Shown piece by piece: positions 47,619 through 59,295 of a stretch of DNA of 64,000 bases. Below the pieces are notes generated by a model, which saw only the letters and a program-made list of their open reading frames with translations, did no database searches and was not told the DNA's origin. Numbering within the stretch: position 1 is the stretch's first letter; each line of letters opens with the position of its first letter. A program made the position numbers and the translations under genes. Where the stretch lies: positions 7,051,474 to 7,115,473 of the forward strand of contig CM060065.1 of assembly GCA_030533445.1 (NCBI GenBank), read 5' to 3'. This stretch comes from Cyprinodon diabolis. Lineage: Eukaryota; Chordata; Actinopteri; Cyprinodontiformes; Cyprinodontidae.

Positions 47619-50600
47619 CTCTATAGTTCCATCTACTACATATTACTTTTTTGTGTTATGTAAAAATAAAAAACAATGCTTTATTAATAACCAAGTTATC
47701 CTATCTCCATCTGTCCCTAAAATTCCTTTAATGCTCCATTATCTCCCTTTTCCATAATTATTTTCCTCATCCTCTCTTTCATTGCATATTTAATGCAATC
47801 CATCAAAACATAATCCCCATTTATTTTTTCTTTCACAACCCTCATATTAATCATTACTTCTCTTCCCTAGTGAAAACAAAAACTCATTCAAGTAGGTATG
47901 TCCAGTTCTTAATCTAGTATAAATTATCTCTTCCCTTCTGCTTCTTTCTCCACAATTTTTAACTATTACAGATTTTTTAACCCTATATAATCTTCCTTTC
48001 TCATCTTCATCCCATGTTTTTTGCCATAATTTTCTTTCTTTTTAATTGTTGATTTAACCTTCCCCTTTCCCAAATGGAATCTCATCTATATTGTGCTTTC
48101 CTAAATACTTTTTAGCTATCTTGTCTGCTATTTCATTTCCTCTCACCCCTTCGTTTGCTGGAACCCAACAGAACTGAACATCTATTCCATACCTAAATAA
48201 TCTAAACAAACTATGATTTCCTATTATTTCCTTCTGAATGAATTCTTTCTATTGCAGCTTTAGAATCTGTGCAAATCACCACCATGTCTGGTCTAACCTC
48301 TTCCACACTGTAAACTAATAATTGCTACCATTTCTGCTGTGTATATAGATACAAGGTCTGTTAATCTTTTACATATACATATATTAAACTCTGGAATGAA
48401 TATCCCTATTCCCAAATTTCCCTTTGAATTTTTTAACCATCCGTGTAAATTTTTAAATAACTATTATACAATTGTGTAATATATATGCTAGTTTTAACCC
48501 AAACTTCATTATGTTTCCATTCTCTTTTCATTTCATGTATTTTCAAGTCAGCTTTTGTTTCTGGAAACAACCATGGTGGTGCAGCAGTGATTGGGTTATT
48601 TTTAGAGAATATCTTATCATCCAACTCATATATTTTTGCCCATTCATTCACAGTCCAGCCAAAAACCTTTCATGTAAATTTGGAATATTCCCAACAGTTC
48701 TTCATTATGCTTGCTGCTGAAACCCTTCACTACTGCTTTTAATTCTGATCCAATAGGAAAGTGATATTTTGACCCGTCTCATTTCTAAAGGAGTTTCTCC
48801 AGCCTCTATTAGAAGAGCATTAATGGGGGCAGTTTTAGTTTCTCCAGTAGCTATACATAATGTCCTGTATTGTAATTTATCTGCTATTTGTAACAATGAT
48901 TTTGCTGCTGCTCCATATACCATACATCCATAATCTATTGCTGATCTGCCCTGTAGATGTTCAATAGTGACTGCTTATCAGCCCCCCAATCATTCCCAGC
49001 CACAGCTTTCATGAGGTTTATTACTTTCTTACCTTTTGTTTCTAACTGCTTAATATGTTTTTTCCATGTATGTGAACTATCTAACCATAATCCTAAATAT
49101 TTGTATTCTGCAGCTCTTTTAATAGATTGATCATATAATTTTATTTCTCCTATATCAATATTTCTTTTATTACTGAAAATCAAATAACAAGATTCACTTA
49201 CTGACAATTTGAATCCCCATTCATATAACCATTTTTCTATTTTATTAACTGCTCCTTTTATATTTTTAACTACATACGAGAGAAAGAAAAATAAAGAATA
49301 AACCTAACAATTCCTTTCCCTCGACCATATGGCTCCATCATCTGCATAAAGTGCTGATTTAATCCATTCATCTAGATTTAAGAATATATTATTAATCATA
49401 ATATTAAAAAGTACAGGATTAATTACACTCCTTTGAGGAACGCCGTTTTCTACTTTAAAATCTCCAAGTATTTGTCCCCAACTTTAACTCTTAATTTTCC
49501 TATCTGTAAAGAAACTTGCTTTTCAGTTATACATTCTTCCACCTATTCCCTTACTTTCTAACTTAATCAATAAATCTTCCCTCAACATTGAGTCATATGC
49601 TTTTTCAATGTCAAAGAATACTACTATTATCGATTAATTTTTAGTCCCTTTTCTATGTCATTAGAAATTCTCACCAAAGCATCCATAGGTTCCAACAATC
49701 TTCTAAACATTGTATAACATAGATTATCATCTTCTGGAGCTGAGTATCCAGTATCTTTAAAAGCTTTTTATTTCATTCATACTTATTTCTTTACCTATTG
49801 CTGAACCGATCTATCTTTCTTTTTGTAAATATAATTAAGTTCTTTGAGTTTTTGTTCTTTTTGACTCTTATGAATATTTCCTAGGTGCTCCCCACTATAC
49901 ACTGCTGCAAAAGCCTCCCCCAGAACATCTGCCTTATCTTTATTTAACACCACAGTTCCTTGACAGTTGACTAGTGCTGGAGTTCTTACTTGTCTTCTTT
50001 TCCCATCCATCTTCTTAAACATTGACCAAACATTTTGTAATTTAACTTCCGCTCCTATGGTAGGACAGTAATTTTTCCAAGCTTCCTTTTTAGCCTCTTT
50101 AATTGTTTTACGAGCCTTTGCCCTTTTCTTCTTATATTTAATAAGATTTTCTGTTGCATTTTAAATGCTTTAATTGCTCTGCTACCATCCTCATTCCAGC
50201 ATGGCACAATTTTTGTCTTTCCTTTAATTATTGTTTTTGGAATACTAAGTTCTGCAGCATTTAGTATATGTTCCGTTACCTGTTTAGTGCACTTCTTTAC
50301 ATTTCCTTTTTATGCCACTAAATGACTTGTTTTTCCACATACTGTTTTAAAAATTTACCATTTAGCTTTATCAAAGCACCGTCTTGTTATTTTGTGTTCA
50401 TCTTGTCTTAATAAATTATCTTTAATGATTGTGCTAACAGGAAAATGATCACTTCCTATCGTGGAGTCTCCTGTCACACCCCATTCACAAGAACTAACAA
50501 TCAAAGTTGATAATATTATTAAATCAAGACATGACACAGTTCCTTTATGTATGTCTATGCTTGTTCCCTGACCATTATCAAGGGGCACCAGTGACCTTTT

Positions 50601-51474
50601 ATCCATCATTTCTTCCATTTTACCATTATTGTCCGTCTGACCCATAGACTATTATTCGCATCCAAGTCACCACACCAAACTTCTCTTCTTTTAATTGATC
50701 CTGAAATTGTAATACATTTCTCACTTTCTAATGTTTTACATGGATTATAATAGTTAAGAATCCTAATATTAACCATTTTTTTCTAAGTTAATTATTTCTA
50801 CACTCACACATTCACATTGACCAGGTACTAGGAACCGTCCTGCTCCTTGTACAATCGTTTTGATTTTATCACTTTTCTTACTCATTTGCACTGTAACATT
50901 AATAATGTGACAAATAAATGCCACAAAGTTAGTTATTCACCAACATTGTATTTTCATCTACATTACATTTATACTTGCATGCATAGCGTTCATCTGTTGA
51001 ATGTTTTCTTTGTGAGTCATTATTTTCCTGGTTTATCTCTCCATGACTTGTTTCTTTATTTCCCAAGTTTTTTGTACTTTCTTTTCTAACTTCCTTTAAT
51101 GCCTTAGCATATAAAACCTTCTCTGTTATTTTTATTCTTTGTGCTTGTCTATCCAAAGATAAAATTCATGAGGGCTGGTGATTATTATTATGATCATTTA
51201 GTTGTTTTTTTGACGAACTAATGATTTAATCAAGACTGATTTAAAAACCAGATGAATCATTCAACATTCATTCATTAAACTCCCCTCTCTCCCCTAGCGA
51301 GTGTGCATGTGCGGAAGCTAAATGCTGCCAGTTGCACTGCTCCAGCCTTTGTTGGATTTTAACTTTTTTAACTTCTATTTTCGTTTGTTTGCTTTTGTTT
51401 TTTTCCCCCACTATTAGTCTAGTTTTCGTGCTATTTTTTGCACATTGCTATTCTTACAATTTTTTCTCGATCTG

Positions 51475-51477
<3 letters not shown>

Positions 51478-51515
<38 letters not shown>
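51478..51515. repeat. (TA)n microsatellite
   Basis: About 37 bp of TA repeat. Confidence 0.95.
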
Positions 51516-51516
<1 letters not shown>

Positions 51517-52809
51517 CAATTATTATATATACTGACAAGAGTTAGAATATATTGAACCAAAGTTCAATATGAATAATGTTCGAATATTTTGAATGATGTT
51601 CTGAGAAAATTGAATGACGCTGGGTTATACGGACGGAGCAATATATATAATCCATATAAATCAGTGGAAATAATAAAAACAAAGCAATAGTCACAAGGGG
51701 CAACTTGGACTCAGCCTTCACCATGGGTAGAAACACACTGCATTCATCATTCAAAATATTCAACTTTCATTCAATATTCTCAGGAAATCATTCTAAATAT
51801 TCAACTTTCATTCAAAATATTCAAGCTCAATGATTTCCTGAGAATATGGAATGAAAGCTGGCCTGAAAGAATCATGGGTAATGTAGTTTCTCAACAGATA
51901 GACGACTGTAGACTTCAGGCCAATTCACAGAATTTGGCTTGTTAAAGGCTTTCATACTGTTCTTAAAAGTTTAAGTGATTTCATTTGTGTTCATTTAGAA
52001 TTAATAAATCCCGAATTAACCTAAACAGTGTATAAATAAAAACATTGTTATATCATTTCCACACAAAAGCCCAATTTTTATCCTTTTCCCCCAAAACACA
52101 AAGGAGTAAGGCTAAGAAATACTCATTTGTATGCAGCGTATATTAAATTGCACACACAAAATATATTTAAAGTGTCCATAAAATACTAATCTATGCCCAC
52201 ATACTTATTGTGGCAACAACGTGTGAAGTGCAGCGGCATAAGATTCAACTGAATGCTGGGGGGTGGGCGTAATGGGGAAGTTGTTTGGCTTTGGCCTACA
52301 ATAACTGCCAGGCACATGCACATCTATTATACATTAAAGTTGGTTGCAATTACAATAGCTTTCTTGAAAAGAAATAGTGTTTTGGTCTAATGTTCGTTTC
52401 TCAAATTCGATATTCAAAAAGTGGATTTAACCCCTGTACTCATGCATTTTTCGCACTGTCCATCCAGCCCTCATTGCATTTATTTATTTCACAAGCACCA
52501 ACTGAAAGATGCAGGGAGGAGTAAAAAAAATCTGTTATTGGGAAAATATATATAATGACTTGGAGGTAAAGTGGCTTCTAGATCATTCACTGAATCTCAA
52601 GTCTTAAGTGGCTGGTTTATTTCCAACTGCAGCGGCGCTTTTGGCGCACGGAGCTTGTTATGCTGCGTCATTACGCATGATCAGGCTACTGATTTGTATT
52701 CATTTGCTTCTAATGCTCTTTTACTGATAATATTTTGAAACTTTTGTAGTCATTACTCTTAGTATTAGATCTGTGATTATAGCCTCTGCCCTGACCAGCG
52801 GCGTGTTTC

Positions 52810-53605
52810 TGTCATGATTTTATCTAAAGCTTGGACCCAAATGCAGAGAAACCAATTCAGACAGACACAGAGGAAAAGTTTAACAGGTTTATTGAAGAGT
52901 TTAGGCTCGGTGCAGAGTTGCTCAGAACTCAGCTCGACCGGAACTGGAAGGTGAAGGGAAGACAAACGATTAGTTCAGGCTCAGTGGGAAATTTCATCCG
53001 TGGATAAGGTTAAGAGGATCTGGTGGTTGACTCACTTTTCCAGAGAAGTTGTAGGATCTTTGACTCCAATCTTTGTGCTGTTTTCCAGTGTAATTCTGAT
53101 TCGGTGGAGGGCGGAACAGGGTTTACCCAGAACTCGGATGGTTGTTGGTGAACGGAGGAACTGGCTGCCAATCAGATTTCCTGCAGAACTTGAACGGGTC
53201 GTAATAGAGATGATTCCCTTGCTCAGACAGTTAACTCTACGTCCTCTTTGAGGAAGAAGGATCCAAACCTTCTGTTTGAATTCCCAGCTAGGTTTGAGGC
53301 TCAGTTGATTCCTTCAGGGAGTAAAGGTCCGGAAAGATCCAGTTTACAGGAAGACTTCCTGCCGAGTTAAAACCCAGGAAGAACAAGAACTCAGTCTTAC
53401 TCAGCAAAAAAATCAGCTTGGCTAGAGTACCCAAAACTGGCAAACACTCTGGCGTCGAGGTAGTGGCAATCAGCAGCTTAAGAGCACTTCGCTAACGAGG
53501 CAACCATCATCAGGTGTGTGAGAAGGCGGACCAGAACCAGGCGCCTCCTGCTGGAGGAAGGGAGAACAACACAAACAGACAAACACACAGACTGGAGTCC
53601 TGACA
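52810..53605. mobile_element. 796-bp insertion with TGTCA...TGACA ends and 5-bp duplication
   Basis: Starts TGTCATGATTTTATC and ends GGAGTCCTGACA, flanked by GTTTC on both sides (52805-52809, 53606-53610). Removing it restores GTGTTTCTACCCATG, which matches the intact inverted copy near 51727-51741. TG/CA ends with a 5-bp duplication would fit a solo LTR, but no polyadenylation or promoter signal was clear. Confidence 0.8.
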
Positions 53606-53719
53606 GTTTCTACCCATGCTGAAGGCTGAGTCCAAAGTTGCCCCGTGGAACTATTGCTTTATTTTTATTATTTCCACTGATTTATATGGATTATATATAT
53701 TGCTCCGTCTTTAACCCAC

Positions 53720-54500
53720 TAGGGATAGGCTTAAAGTGTGAAGTCTATATACAAAACAAAGTATTGCTATCAACCAAGAGAAAGGGAGAAGCCATAAAAG
53801 AACTGGGCTTAAAAAAACATTTAATTATGGCTGGGGGTTAGACTAAACCACTAAATGTTTCAAGAACGTAAACATTCTCTTATTGTGATTGGAAGCAAGC
53901 AATTTCAATATACAAAAAATGTGTATGAGCCAGGCAGTCATATTAGGGCAAAGCAAAACAAGTGCCCCATTAAGTCTCCCACCGCTTATCTGGATCTGTT
54001 ACCATATTATACCAATGTTCTGGCCATTAAATACGCCGTGGACATATGTTCGGATTTCGTGCGCACATCAAATATATTTAATGTGCACAATATTATATTT
54101 CATGCACAAATTTTTTCTCAGCCACCAAATAGTATTTTGTGGCCAGAAATTAGTGCACAAACCATAACTCTTTTATTCCAGTCAATTTGCGGGGTCTGTA
54201 CACGCTGTTCCCCAAACTATTTAAAAAAAATAATTAATGCTACACTAGACGAAGGATGGGCACCCTGTTCTTCCCAACTCCTTCTAGTTGCCCTGGTGTG
54301 TTATCCATTTCCAAAGGCCGAAATGCAGACATCTCCAAGTCTGGTCACTTAAACAACCACCTTAAATTGCCAAATCAGATCACCTAAATCTACAGTGAGG
54401 GAAAAAATGGGATTTTGAGTGGATGTTATTTAAAAATGGTTTTATTTATACACTGATTAGGTTAATTAATGATTGATTCTAAATGAACACAAATTAATTC
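53720..54500. other. interior of the inverted-repeat element, one unidentified frame
   Basis: The plus-strand frame 53855-54352 (165 codons) contains CSDFVRTSNIFNVHNIIF and other non-repetitive stretches, but I recognise no domain. Codon use does not let me decide if it is real. Confidence 0.3.
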
Positions 54501-54812
54501 ATTTGTTTTGAAACTACATTACCCATGATTCTTTCAGGGTAACTTTCATTCAATATATTCCAAGATTTCATTCAATATTCTCAGGAAACCATTCAATATA
54601 TTCAAGTTTCATTCAATATTCTCAGGAAATCATTCAAAATATTAAAGTTTCATTCAATATCCTAGGAAATCATTCAAAATATTCAAGTTTCATTCAATAT
54701 TCTCAGGAAATCATTCAAAATATTCATTTTGCATTCAAAATATTCAGGCTTCATTCAATTTTCTCAGAACATCATTCGAAATTTTCGAACATCCAAATCA
54801 AAGAGTTCTCTG

Positions 54813-55104
54813 ATGTCTCACCAGTCGATGTTAAGAGAGGAAGAACCGAACGAGGAAGGTATGGCTAACCTGTCGGACTCAGAAGCATCATTAGCAGCTA
54901 ATGATTTAGCTAGCAAGACAGCTAACCTACAAATTATCCCCCAAGAGCTAAGAGAATCACGTCAAGAAAATAACGAGGGCTTCTGAGAGGTTAAAGAGGA
55001 GATTATGAACACGAACAGAAGGCTGGACGAGGCAGAAACACGCATATTGGAAGCGGAGAACAAGATTCAGCAGCTCGAAGAGGCGGCGGTGGCGCTAAGT
55101 AAAA
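54813..55104 (+). pseudogene. L1 ORF1, N-terminal coiled-coil part
   Basis: Starts MSHQSMLREEEPNEEGMANL, has a stop at ~54984, and continues in frame with NTNRRLDEAETRILEAENKI and QQLEEAAVALSK up to the Tc1 insertion. The heptad pattern fits the trimerising coiled coil of L1 ORF1 proteins. Confidence 0.8.
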
Positions 55105-56325
55105 CACTCACCGGCCACTTTATTAGGTACCCCATGCTAGTAACGGGTTGGACCCCCTTTTGCCTTCAGAACTGCCTCAATTCTTCGTGGCATAGATTCA
55201 ACAAGGTGCTGGAAGCATTCCTCAGGGAGTTTGGTCCATATTGACATGATGGCATCCCACAGTTGCCGCAGATTTGTCGGCTGCACATCCATGATGCGAA
55301 TCTCCCGTTCCACCACATCCCAAAGATGCTCTATTGGATTGAGATCTGGTGACTGTGGAGGCCATTTGAGTACAGTGAACTCATTGTCAGGTTCAAGAAA
55401 CCAGTCAGAGATGATTCCAGCTTTATGACATGGCGCATTATCCTGCTGAAAGTAGCCATCAGAAGTTGGGTACATTGTGGTCATAAAGGGATGGACATGG
55501 TCAGCAACAATACTCAGGTAGGCTGTGGCGTTGCAACAATGCTCAATTGGTACCAAGGGCCCCAAAGAGTGCCAAGAAAATATTCCCCACACCATGACAC
55601 CACCACCACCAGCCTGAACTGTTGATACAAGGCAGGATGGATCCATGCTTTCATGTTGTAGACGCCAAGTTCTGACCCTACCATCCGAATATCGCAGCAG
55701 AAATCGAGACTCATCACACCAGGCAATGTTTTTCCAATCTTCTATTGTCCAATTTCGATGAGCTTGTGTAAATTGTCGCCTCAGTTTCCTGTTCTTAGCT
55801 GAAAGGAGTGGCACCCGGTGTGGTTTTCTGCTGCTGTAGCCCATCTGCCTCAAAGTTCGACGTACTGTGCGTTCAGAGATGCTCTTCCGCCCACCTTGGT
55901 TGTAACGGGTGGTTATTTGAGTCACTGTTGCCCTTCTATCAGCTCAAACCAGTCTGGCCATTCTCCTCTGACCTCTGGCATCAACAAGGCATTTCCGCCC
56001 ACAGAACTGCCGCTCACTGGATGTTTTTTCTTTTTCGGACCATTCTCTGTAAACCCTAGAGATGGTTGTGCGTGAAAATCCTAGTAGATCAGCAGTTTCT
56101 GAAATACTCAGACCAGCCCTTCTGGCACCAACAATCATGCCACGTTCAAAGTCACTCAAATCACCTTTCTTCCCCATACTGATGCTCGGTTTGAACTGCA
56201 GGAGATTGTCTTGACCATGTCTACATGCCTAAAGGCACTGAGTTGCCGCCATGTGATTGGCTGCTTAGAAATTAAGTGTTAACAAGCAGTTGGACAGGTG
56301 TACCTAATAAAGTGGCCGGTGAGTG
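55105..56325 (-). mobile_element. Tc1-like DD36E transposon in L1 ORF1
   Basis: Inverted ends CACTCACCGGCCACTTTATT (left) and AATAAAGTGGCCGGTGAGTG (right). A TA follows on the right; the left TA is eroded. It carries a transposase broken by one stop codon. Same family as 62959-63990. It lies antisense to the L1 it interrupts. Confidence 0.92.
55137..56177 (-). pseudogene. Tc1-like transposase with a single nonsense codon
   Basis: ATG at 56177 (MGKKGDLSDFERGMIVGARR) to stop at 55137: 346 codons in one frame, with one TGA at 55946-55944 between ARLV and ADRRAT. The sister copy has CGA at this place, so a CpG-to-TpG change is likely. The second HTH includes ISERTVRRTLRQMG. Catalytic D in AWCDESRF, D in QQDNAPCHKA and E in [10 protein letters not shown] are all present, with 36 residues between the last two (DD36E, the spacing described for the Incomer family). 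It ends KGGPTRY. Confidence 0.92.
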
Positions 56326-57042
56326 TATCTCAAGAACTACAGAGTTTATTTTAATTGTTTTGGTATCAAAATAAAGACAAGACCCCAGAGAATATGTTAC
56401 ATGTCTAAAAACCATCTTGGGGCGAATGCTGAGGACCCAAATTTGGGTACTCATGTTATGAAAAGGTTAAGGTGCCACGGCATCGCCGAGGGCAGTGAAG
56501 GTAGCTCACCGTCTATTTCAGCCTTCATAGAGAATCTACTCCGAGATAAACTGGATATACCGACATCACTAGACCTGAGCATTGCAAGAGTACACAGCTC
56601 TCTGGGACCCAGAGCTCCACCTGAAGCCCCCCCACGCTCAATAATTGTGAAATTCACCACAGCTAAGGTTAAAGACGAAATTCTAAAACGAGCCTGGCAA
56701 AAGAAAGGCTTCACACTGGCGGGGAAAAGAGTCATAGTGGACCATGATTATGCCCCAGACGTGTTAAAACGGCGACGTGAATACCTGGAAGTAAAGCGGG
56801 TCCTTAGAGAAAAGAAGATCAGATTCCAAACTCCGTTCCCGGCCAGGCTGAGAGTATTCTATGAGAACAACACACGTGTCTACAACTCTGCGGCTGAAGC
56901 AACAAAAGATATGGCGAACCGAGGCTTCCGAGTCACTATTATCCAGCCATCCACGACATGGGTTGAAAAGATCAAGAGCACGATGTGGGCCAAGTCGGGA
57001 AAAAATGACAAGGATCATCCACAAAATGGAACGCGAACGTGA
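56326..57042 (+). pseudogene. L1 ORF1, RRM and C-terminal domain
   Basis: After the Tc1 insertion the frame resumes: MKRLRCHGIAEGSEG, FIENLLRDKLDIP, APPRSIIVKFTTAKVKDEIL and KRAW, GKRVIVDHDYAPDVLKRRRE and REKKIRFQTPFPARLRVFY. This is the transposase_22-type RNA-binding region of fish and mammalian L1 ORF1. It binds the LINE RNA as a chaperone. The frame is open from 56419 to the end. Confidence 0.88.
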
Positions 57043-57474
57043 TTTAAGAAGAAACTGGACGAGTTTAGAAGAGAATAAACACAACTATAGGAGCGAATGG
57101 ATAAAGCTAATCCCAGCCTATTTCTGATTGTTGTTTTTTTGTTTATTCTATTATTACCACTTCTTCTCTTTTGATATTTGGAGTCAGGGACCGCACCTCC
57201 TAAAAAATGGAGCATTATAAACAGGTAACGCCATCAGAGGGTGCTTCGCCGCCACAAGGTTGCGCTGGTTTTCCCTCAAAATTGCTCACAAACTGTAGCA
57301 TCATCAAGGTCGTTAATAAGACCAATGGAAAGGAAGTCCTTAAATGGTTACGTTTTAATTTGACTTATAAAGCTAAATTTTTTTATTTGTTCTCAGCTGT
57401 TCTTTGTTTGAGTAGACTAGGGTTGTCACATATTTTACTTGTTCTGAATATCCAGCAAAATATAATCTATGACC
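57043..57474 (+). other. L1 inter-ORF region
   Basis: Between the ORF1 stop and the first endonuclease residues. Frames here are short and not domain-bearing; the ORF2 start codon is not clear. Confidence 0.5.
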
Positions 57475-58884
57475 TCAGTATCACCAGTAAGAATCACAAC
57501 ATACAACGTAAAAGGAGTTCTTAACCCGATAAAAAGGGCGAAAATATTAGGGAAAATGAAAAAAGAAAAAGCAGAGGTAGTATTCCTACAGGAAACCCAT
57601 CTCTCAGAGACAGAGCACAGCAAACTTAAACTTATTTAGCTCATCACATAAATCAGGTCGTAGAAGGGGGGTATCAACACTGATATCCCAGAGGGTCACA
57701 TTCGAGATAACCCAGGAATATAAAGATAAGGAAGGTAGATATAATATAGTTGTGGGCAGACTCAAAGGACAAAAAATTACCTTCATCAACATATATGTCC
57801 TACCAGGTTCAGAGTGGACATTTTATAAACATATCTTTGATTTGATGATAACTAAATCACGTGGCATAGTAATCTGTGGTGGAGACTTTAATGTAGGACT
57901 AAATCCTTGAGAAGATGCCTCTAAACAACTCAGTGGTAACCGCGGCATAGGTAGAAAGATCAGGAAGATGATCAGAGAACTGGGGATAAGCGACGTTTGG
58001 TGTGAATTCAACCCCAGAAAGAGGGACTATACCTTCTACTCTGCAGCTCACCATACATATTCAAGAATTGATTATTTTTCATGTACAACATGACAGGTCG
58101 AGTAGAAAAATATCATATTGGGCTGATGGACCTCTCAGACCACTGTCCACTTTATATAGAAGTAAATGTCAACAAAACCAGAAACCCGTGTATGTGGAGA
58201 CTCAACTCTAGCATACTTAAAGGCAAAATTAAAGAAGAAATAAGGCAAGAAATTCAGACATCATGCAGGACAATGATAATGGAGAAGTCTCTCCTGTAAT
58301 ATTATGGGACGCCTGTAAAGCTGTCCTGAGAGGAAAATTAATTGCAAAATCCTCCCTTTTAAAAAAAACTAGGCAAGAAAAATTAAATAATTTGGAACTT
58401 GAACTGGCCGAACTAGAGAAAAAACATAAAAACAAAGTAGATATAGCAACTTTATCAAAAATGAAACAAATCAGAGAGGAAATTAATCAAGAACTACAGT
58501 CCAATATACAGAAGAAACTTCTATTTCTATGACAGAGTTACTATGAAATAGGCCCAAAGTCATCAAAATTTCTAGCATACAGACTAAAAAAAAAAACAGG
58601 AGGAAAGAACTATATACAAAATCAGAGAACCAATAAGCAAAAAAGTTACCCATAGAAGTACAGAAATAAGAAAATGCTTTGAGAAATACTACCAAAATCT
58701 ATATGCTCTAAAAGAACAAGAAGGAATGGACGAAATCAATACAATACTGAATGAACTACAGCTGCCTACTGTAACGTGTGAACAAAATTAAGCTCTGACC
58801 AAAAATATAACAGCTCAAGAAATTGAAAAAGCAATAAACAAATTAAAACTTAGCAAATCACCAGGACTGGATGGATTTAATGCT

Positions 58885-59100
58885 CACTCCCCTTATTCAA
58901 AGCCAGACTCAAAACTCATCTGTTCCAGCTCGCTTATCTGTGAATATACTGCTCTTTTCCCTATCCATGATTGTTTTTTGTTTTTTATGTTCCTGTATCT
59001 GTATTTTGTGTTTTCATCTCTTTTTATTTATTTTTTGTATTATTTGTAAAGTGACCTTGAGTGTCAAGAAAGGCGCTAAAATGTATTATTATTATTATTA
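58885..59100 (+). mobile_element. Jockey/L2-type LINE tail inserted in L1 ORF2
   Basis: LFKARLKTHLFQLAY at the start is the C-terminus of a different LINE. The 3' UTR contains AGTGACCTTGAGTGTCAAGA and AAGGCGCTAAAATG and ends (ATT)n. The L1 reads GLDGFNA before it and [19 protein letters not shown] after it. 5' truncated, sense to the L1. Confidence 0.85.
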
Positions 59101-59295
59101 CTGGTATAAGATCTACTTAAAAGAAATGTCTCGTGTCCTTTCGAGAACATTTAATTGGGTTCTAAACGGGGACAAATTCCTCCCTCCTGGAGGGAAACAA
59201 TGATAACAGTTATACCAAAAGAAGGCAAAGACAAACTAGACTGTTCAAACTACCGCCCAATTAGTCTCCTTAACCAAGATTATAAAATCTTTACA

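Larger units (their letters stand above)
44846..51165 (-). mobile_element. I-clade LINE with RNase H, antisense, 5' truncated
   Basis: Minus strand, decayed by many frameshifts. Readable from 5' to 3': endonuclease end (DNGQGTSIDIHKGTVSCLDL and GSDHFPVSTIIK, 50355-50645), RT-linker (49795-50022), late RT (EYKYLGLWLDSSHTWKKHIK, 48935-49207) and RNase H. RNase H is seen as LKIYTDG near 48433, VICTDSKAAIERI near 48290, and WVPANEGVRGNEIADKIAKK near 48130. The 3' tail ends in AATAAAGAAGAAGAAG near 44846-44866. A hAT element (44958-47618) splits its 3' UTR. RNase H plus this tail fits the I/Nimb group. Confidence 0.85.
51576..54792. mobile_element. 3.2-kb inverted-repeat element with ~42-bp subterminal repeats
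   Basis: Ends are inverted: ATGTTCGAATATTTTGAATG at 51576 and its partner ending TTCGAACAT at 54792, continuing through TGATGTTCTGAGAAAATTGA. Inside each end are tandem units of about 41-43 bp (TTTCATTCAATATTCTCAGG with AAATCATTCAAAATATTCAA): about five at 54540-54760, fewer at 51745-51850. A further inverted match follows (CATGGGTAATGTAGTTTC near 51882 against its complement near 54510). A second inverted pair, 51635-51735 against 53607-53708, is nested inside. No transposase is recognisable. The superfamily is unknown. Confidence 0.75.

Noticed and set aside
54540..54780. Regular ~42-bp repeats that could suggest a CRISPR array
   Set aside because: The units are adjacent with no unique spacers, the host is a vertebrate, and they form the end of an inverted-repeat element.
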